The position numbers were made by a program, and so were the translations under genes. Of a stretch of 36,580 bases of DNA, positions 33,091-36,580 are shown piece by piece. A model generated the notes under the pieces. The model saw only the letters and a list, made by a program, of their open reading frames with translations, was not told where the DNA came from and did not search any database. Source of the DNA: Desulfovirgula sp. (GTDB taxonomy: Bacteria > Bacillota > Desulfotomaculia > Desulfotomaculales > Desulfocucumaceae); NCBI GenBank assembly GCA_020725625.1, contig DYET01000181.1:1-36580 (forward strand). The letters run 5' to 3'. Each line of letters begins with the position of its first letter. Positions within the stretch are counted from its first letter, which is position 1.

Positions 33091-33137
33091 GCGTTAAGCC
33101 TGCCGGATTTTGGCGCAGGCGACTGGGAATATGTGTC

Positions 33138-33166
33138 TTGACAGGAAATCCGGACTGCTATAGAAT
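33138..33166 (+). promoter_or_regulatory. SigA promoter of the UxaA/IclR operon
   Basis: A perfect -35 TTGACA (33138-33143) and -10 TAGAAT (33161-33166) with a 17-bp spacer, about 130 bp upstream of the first start codon. It leaves a long leader that contains the inverted repeats at 33216-33239. Confidence 0.75.
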
Positions 33167-33215
33167 TAGCTTGAATATTTTGAGATTTTTCTGTTCTTTT
33201 TTTGCCGGTGATAAT

Positions 33216-33239
33216 GAACGTCGTTCGACATTAACGAAC
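33216..33239 (+). promoter_or_regulatory. Candidate IclR-family operator (overlapping inverted repeats)
   Basis: GAACG-T-CGTTC (33216-33226) overlaps GTTCG-N7-CGAAC (33223-33239). The site lies about 45 bp after the expected transcription start of an operon that encodes an IclR regulator. Known IclR-type operators of the PobR/PcaU group contain similar GTTCG half-sites. The regulator-site match is inference. Confidence 0.5.
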
Positions 33240-33298
33240 AAAATGACTGGTTAATTAAAACAGGATATAAAAGCTGCCGGAAACGGAGGACGGGCGCC

Positions 33299-33568
33299 AT
33301 GAAGCCGAATGTCGTGGTCATCAATCCCGTGGACAACGTAGGTATCGCCCTGGAAGACATCCGGGAGAACGAAGCCGTGAGGATGCCGGCGGGGGAAGAA
33401 TTTCCGGCCCTCGACGGCATACCTTACAGCCACAAGGTGGCTCTGGTCGAAATAGCCGTGGGCGCTGAGATATACAAGTACGGGGAGGTCATAGGCAGGG
33501 CGGCGAAGCCCATAAAAAAGGGCCAGTGGGTGCACACCCACAACCTTGAGGCGGGAGGGAGCAGTTAG
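33299..33568 (+). CDS. UxaA-family small subunit (SAF domain; altronate dehydratase N-terminal/SuyA-like)
   Basis: The 89-residue protein is an SAF domain as in the N-terminal part of altronate/galactarate dehydratases and in SuyA, the small subunit of sulfolactate sulfo-lyase. Recognisable parts are NPVDNVGIALEDI, IPYSHKVALVEIAVG and VIGRAAKPIKKGQWVHTHNLE. It works with the large subunit encoded next; the stop and start codons overlap by one base (TAGTG). The substrate may be a sugar acid, sulfolactate or another 2-hydroxy acid. The ATG follows GGAGGACGGGCGCC. Confidence 0.88.
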   Translation: MKPNVVVINPVDNVGIALEDIRENEAVRMPAGEEFPALDGIPYSHKVALVEIAVGAEIYKYGEVIGRAAKPIKKGQWVHTHNLEAGGSS

Positions 33569-34728
33569 TGGAAACTTTCCTTGGCTATGAAAGGCCGGAC
33601 GGTTCGGTGGGGATCAGGAACCATGTGGCGGTCATCCCCACTGTTTCCTGCGCCAACGGTGTGGCGGGGCTGATCGCCAGGTCCGTGCCCGGGGTGGCGG
33701 CCCTGTACCACGGACACGGGTGCGGCAGGGCCGGGACGGACCTGGATTTGCACATGCGCACCCTGGCAAACCTGGGGAAAAACCCGAACGTGGCCGCCGT
33801 TCTGGTGGTCGGGCTGGGCTGCGAGGTGATCAAGGCGGAGATACTGGTGTCGTCCATGGCGGAGTCGGGAAAGCCGGTGGAGTATTTAAATATCCAAAAA
33901 GAAGGGGGATCCCGCCGGACTGCGGCCAAGGGAGCGGAAATCGCGGCCAGGCTGCTTCAAGAGGCCGGTGCGCTCAAACGGAAGCCCTTTCCCCTGGAAA
34001 TGATTACCTTGGGCCTGGAATGCGGCGGGTCGGATGCGTTTTCCGGGGTAACCGCCAACCCGGCCGTGGGCCTGGCCGCCGACTGGCTGGTAAGGGCGGG
34101 AGGAACCGTCATACTGACCGAGAGCACGGAGATGATCGGGGCCGGCCATATCCTGGAGCGCAGGGCGTGCAGCCCGGAAGTGGCCGAAAGGGTGGCCGGG
34201 ATGGTTTCCCGGGCGGAAAAACGCACCCGGGAAATCCTGGGGCCCATGGCCTGGATGGTGATAGCACCCGGCAACATGGACGGCGGGATGAGTTCGATCC
34301 AGGAGAAAAGCCTGGGATGCATCGTCAAGGGCGGCAGCACCGCGGTAACCCAGGTGGTGGACTACGCCCAGGTGCCGGACAGCAAGGGCCTGGTGCTGAT
34401 GGACGGACCGGGCTATGACACCGAGTCCCTGGCTGGCCTGGCGGCGGCCGGGGCGCAAGTAATAATCTTCACCACCGGGCGCGGCAATCCCATCGGATTT
34501 CCGGTCGTACCGGTGGTCAAGGCGGCCAGCAACAGCCGGCTGTACAGGGCCATGGAGGAAGACATGGACGTCAACGCCGGTACCGTACTGGAGGGCAAAA
34601 GCCTGGAGGAGGTCGGCAAAGAGATCATCGCCGAGGTTAAAAGGGTGCTTGACGGCGGGAGGACCAAGGCGGAGATAAACGATCAGCAAGGTATCCTCTG
34701 CCTCTACACCGCCGGTCCTTCCTTTTAG
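33568..34728 (+). CDS. UxaA-family large subunit (altronate/galactarate dehydratase C-terminal; SuyB-like)
   Basis: The 386-residue protein is the catalytic part of the UxaA family: GYERPDGSVGIRNHVAVIPT, a conserved HGHGCGR motif (H50 region), GLECGGSDAFSGVTANPA, and a C-terminal TTGRGNPIGFPVVPV. Homologues use an iron centre to eliminate water from altronate/galactarate or sulfite from sulfolactate. The split into two genes is common in anaerobic Firmicutes. Specificity cannot be decided from the sequence. The GTG start overlaps the preceding stop codon, so expression is translationally coupled. Confidence 0.88.
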   Translation: METFLGYERPDGSVGIRNHVAVIPTVSCANGVAGLIARSVPGVAALYHGHGCGRAGTDLDLHMRTLANLGKNPNVAAVLVVGLGCEVIKAEILVSSMAESGKPVEYLNIQKEGGSRRTAAKGAEIAARLLQEAGALKRKPFPLEMITLGLECGGSDAFSGVTANPAVGLAADWLVRAGGTVILTESTEMIGAGHILERRACSPEVAERVAGMVSRAEKRTREILGPMAWMVIAPGNMDGGMSSIQEKSLGCIVKGGSTAVTQVVDYAQVPDSKGLVLMDGPGYDTESLAGLAAAGAQVIIFTTGRGNPIGFPVVPVVKAASNSRLYRAMEEDMDVNAGTVLEGKSLEEVGKEIIAEVKRVLDGGRTKAEINDQQGILCLYTAGPSF

Positions 34729-34739
34729 GGGGATTAAGG

Positions 34740-35489
34740 ATGATAAATTCGGTTGACAGGGCCCTGACCATACTCTGTCAGTACAGCCAGCGGGTCAAGG
34801 AACTGGGAATCACCGATCTGAGCCAGTTGCTGGACCTGCCGAAAAGCACCGTCCACGGGCTGGTCAAGACCCTTGAGGCCAGGGGGTTCCTGGCCAGGAA
34901 CGCGGAGAGCGGCAAGTACCGGCTGGGACTGAAGGTGTACGAACTTGGGATGGCTTACTCCACCGCCATTGAGCTGCAGGCTGCGGCCAGGCCGCTGGCC
35001 CAGGAACTCTCGTCGAAGCACGGCAAGTCGGTTCATGTGGCCGTGTACGCAGGGGGCATGGCGGTGTTCATTCTCAAGATCGAGCACCGGGAAGATTTAA
35101 TGGTGGTCCCCCGCGTGGGGGTGAGCTTTCCCGCCCACTCAACAGCGGTCGGCAAGGTTTTGTTGGCCCACCTACCGGCTGCCGAGATTGACAAGTACCT
35201 GGCCGAGGATCTTTACCCGCTTACCCGGCGGACCATAACCGACAAGAAGGTGCTGGCCGGGGAACTGGAAAGGGTCAGAACCCGGGGTTTCGCCACGGAC
35301 AACGAAGAAACATTAAACGGTATAGGGTGCGTGGCGGCGCCCATCCGGGACCAGAGCGGCGGGGTTGTTGCCGCGATCAGCCTGTCCGGGCTGGCCGAGG
35401 AAATCCTGGGCGCTTCCTTTCCGGAGGCGTCAAGGGATGTGGTGGAGGCGGCCGGGAAAATTTCCCGTGTCCTGGGATTTATGGGTTAA
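34740..35489 (+). CDS. IclR-family transcriptional regulator
   Basis: The 249-residue protein has an N-terminal winged helix-turn-helix (about 4-60; LGITDLSQLLDLPKSTVHGL) and a C-terminal ligand-binding IclR domain (about 75-248; SFPAHSTAVGKVLLAHLP, TRGFATDNEE, GIGCVAAPIRD). It probably controls its own operon through the inverted repeats at 33216-33239, with the dehydratase substrate or a related acid as effector. It starts 11 bp after the UxaA large-subunit gene with AGGGGGATTAAGG as its ribosome binding region. Confidence 0.93.
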   Translation: MINSVDRALTILCQYSQRVKELGITDLSQLLDLPKSTVHGLVKTLEARGFLARNAESGKYRLGLKVYELGMAYSTAIELQAAARPLAQELSSKHGKSVHVAVYAGGMAVFILKIEHREDLMVVPRVGVSFPAHSTAVGKVLLAHLPAAEIDKYLAEDLYPLTRRTITDKKVLAGELERVRTRGFATDNEETLNGIGCVAAPIRDQSGGVVAAISLSGLAEEILGASFPEASRDVVEAAGKISRVLGFMG

Positions 35490-35520
35490 AGTCATCATTC
35501 AGTTAAGGAGGGAGCAAATC

Positions 35521-36580
35521 TTGGTTCAAGCGGCTAAAGGAGCCGAAGACCTGAAGAGGGAGGTCCTGGACCGGGGGCTGTGTACGGGCTGCGGCCTTTG
35601 TGTAGGGATGTGCCCGTACATCAAAACCGCGCGGGACAGGGCGGTGGTCATCCATTCCTGCGGTCTCAAAGAAGGTAACTGTTACAAGGTGTGTCCCCGT
35701 ACCGGCATGAAAGCAACGGAACTGGACGGCGGCGTCTTCGGCGCGGAGAGAAGGGACCACGCGCTGGGGGTTTACCGGGGAATATACTTTGCCCGGGCCG
35801 CTGATCCCGCCACTGCACGGGCGGGGCAGTACGGGGGGGTGGTCACCGCCCTGATGACCTATGCCGTCGAGAGGGGATTGATCGGCGGCGCCGTGCTGTC
35901 CTCGGGCACCGACCTGAACCCTAGGCCCGAACTGGCCAGGACGGCTGAGGAAATCCTCTCCTGCGCCGGATCCAAATACACGGCCGTGCCGACCCTGGCG
36001 GCCCTGAACAGGGCGGCCGGAGAGGGTATTGAAAGCGTGGGCGTGGTGGGCAGGCCCTGCCAGGTGGCGGCGGTAAGAAAGGGCCAGCTGCTGGGCCGTC
36101 AAAACCCCGGGTTGCAGACGCCGTCCGGCAGGGCCGCCCTGGTGGTCGGCCTGTTCTGTTTCTGGTCGCTGGGGCCTGACTTTTACCGCTACCTGGAGGA
36201 AAAGGCCGGGGGCGAGGAAATAATCAGGGTGGACATACCTGTAGAGGGCCTGACCCTGACCACATCCGGGGGTTCCAGGGTCTGGCCGGTGGACGAGATC
36301 AGGCCGTACATAAGGGAGGCCTGTCCCACCTGCATAGACTGCACATCGGAGTGGGCCGACCTGTCGGTGGGTTCCACGGAGTACGACCCGGCCTGGAACA
36401 CCCTGCTGGTCAGGAGCGATTCCGGCCGGTCGCTGGTGAACAGCGCGGTGGAAAAGGGAGTCATTGAAATAAAGCCCTATCCGGAGGAAAGGCTGCCCAT
36501 CCTCAGGAAGGCCGCCCTGAACAAGAAAATGCGCGTGCTGCATGACCCGGACCGGCCCAGGCCCGATTACCTGGCGGTGC
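35521..36580 (+). CDS. FrhB-family Fe-S flavoprotein (F420 hydrogenase/dehydrogenase beta-subunit family), 3'-partial
   Basis: The frame stays open from a TTG at 35521 (8 bp after AAGGAGGG) to the window end, giving 353 residues so far. It begins with a ferredoxin motif CTGCGLCVGMCP (C21, C24, C27, C31), a further cysteine group (C47, C54, C58), then the FrhB-type segments AGQYGGVVTALMTYA, GRPCQVAAV and PTCIDCTSEWADLSVG. Members are FAD/Fe-S proteins that pass electrons between ferredoxin, F420 or quinone-like partners and a substrate. In this operon it may serve a redox step linked to the UxaA-type dehydratase. The C-terminus lies outside the window. Confidence 0.85.
   Translation, partial: MVQAAKGAEDLKREVLDRGLCTGCGLCVGMCPYIKTARDRAVVIHSCGLKEGNCYKVCPRTGMKATELDGGVFGAERRDHALGVYRGIYFARAADPATARAGQYGGVVTALMTYAVERGLIGGAVLSSGTDLNPRPELARTAEEILSCAGSKYTAVPTLAALNRAAGEGIESVGVVGRPCQVAAVRKGQLLGRQNPGLQTPSGRAALVVGLFCFWSLGPDFYRYLEEKAGGEEIIRVDIPVEGLTLTTSGGSRVWPVDEIRPYIREACPTCIDCTSEWADLSVGSTEYDPAWNTLLVRSDSGRSLVNSAVEKGVIEIKPYPEERLPILRKAALNKKMRVLHDPDRPRPDYLAV

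Noticed and set aside
33098-33120. GCCTGC/GCAGGC hairpin after the YkgJ-family gene
   Set aside because: The stem is short and no T-run follows, so I do not call a terminator.
33886-34689. 267-codon minus-strand frame opposite the UxaA large subunit
   Set aside because: It is a shadow of a well-conserved gene, with histidine/glycine-rich low-complexity translation.
35503-36543. 346-codon minus-strand open frame at the right end
   Set aside because: The plus strand carries an FrhB-family gene with ferredoxin motifs and a good ribosome binding site; the antisense translation has no recognisable features.

Overview
The window looks like chromosome from a spore-forming, anaerobic, moderately GC-rich Firmicute. 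My best guess is the Pelotomaculum/Desulfotomaculum part of the Peptococcaceae. The guess rests on gene content and style: a SpoIIP-like protein and a YhcN/YlaJ-type spore lipoprotein, a CIRCE-controlled groESL operon, strong GGAGG ribosome binding sites with many TTG/GTG starts, and many CoA-thioester enzymes typical of syntrophs and sulfate reducers. No rRNA, tRNA, CRISPR array, transposase or phage gene was seen.

Region 1 (1-18650, all plus strand) is a large catabolic island. It holds two DUF35 Zn-ribbon/thiolase pairs, an enoyl-CoA hydratase, a short-chain dehydrogenase, two acyl-CoA dehydrogenases, a class III CoA-transferase, two AMP-forming acyl-CoA ligases, a five-gene branched-chain-amino-acid-type (LIV) ABC transporter, an MBL-fold hydrolase and a nitronate monooxygenase/FabK-like flavoprotein. 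The set (DUF35 + thiolase + SDR + class III CoA-transferase + acyl-CoA dehydrogenase + hydratase) closely matches the gene inventory of bbs operons, which carry out beta-oxidation of benzylsuccinate in anaerobic toluene degraders. I infer uptake of an organic acid, activation to a CoA thioester, and beta-oxidation ending in thiolytic or aldol cleavage. The actual substrate is unknown. A transcription terminator/attenuator lies after the binding-protein gene, and a consensus promoter precedes the second ligase.

Region 2 (18650-22110) holds a minus-strand P-type cation ATPase behind a well-formed yybP-ykoY (manganese) riboswitch with a visible terminator switch. Divergent from it is a small cysteine-rich DUF1540 protein, separated by a repeat-rich junction.

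Region 3 (22180-27980) is related to the cell envelope and sporulation: a SpoIIP-like amidase with an extra C-terminal membrane segment, a geranylgeranyl-reductase-family flavoprotein, a YhcN/YlaJ-like lipoprotein, and two divergent L,D-transpeptidases of different architecture.

Region 4 (28040-33090) holds a small zincin-like protein, groES-groEL with promoter and CIRCE operator, a 5'-truncated alpha/beta-hydrolase remnant, a ferredoxin-nitroreductase fusion and a YkgJ-type cysteine-cluster protein.

Region 5 (33100-36580) is an operon with a consensus promoter and a candidate IclR operator. It encodes a split UxaA-family (altronate dehydratase/sulfolactate sulfo-lyase type) enzyme, an IclR regulator, and an FrhB-family Fe-S flavoprotein cut by the window end.
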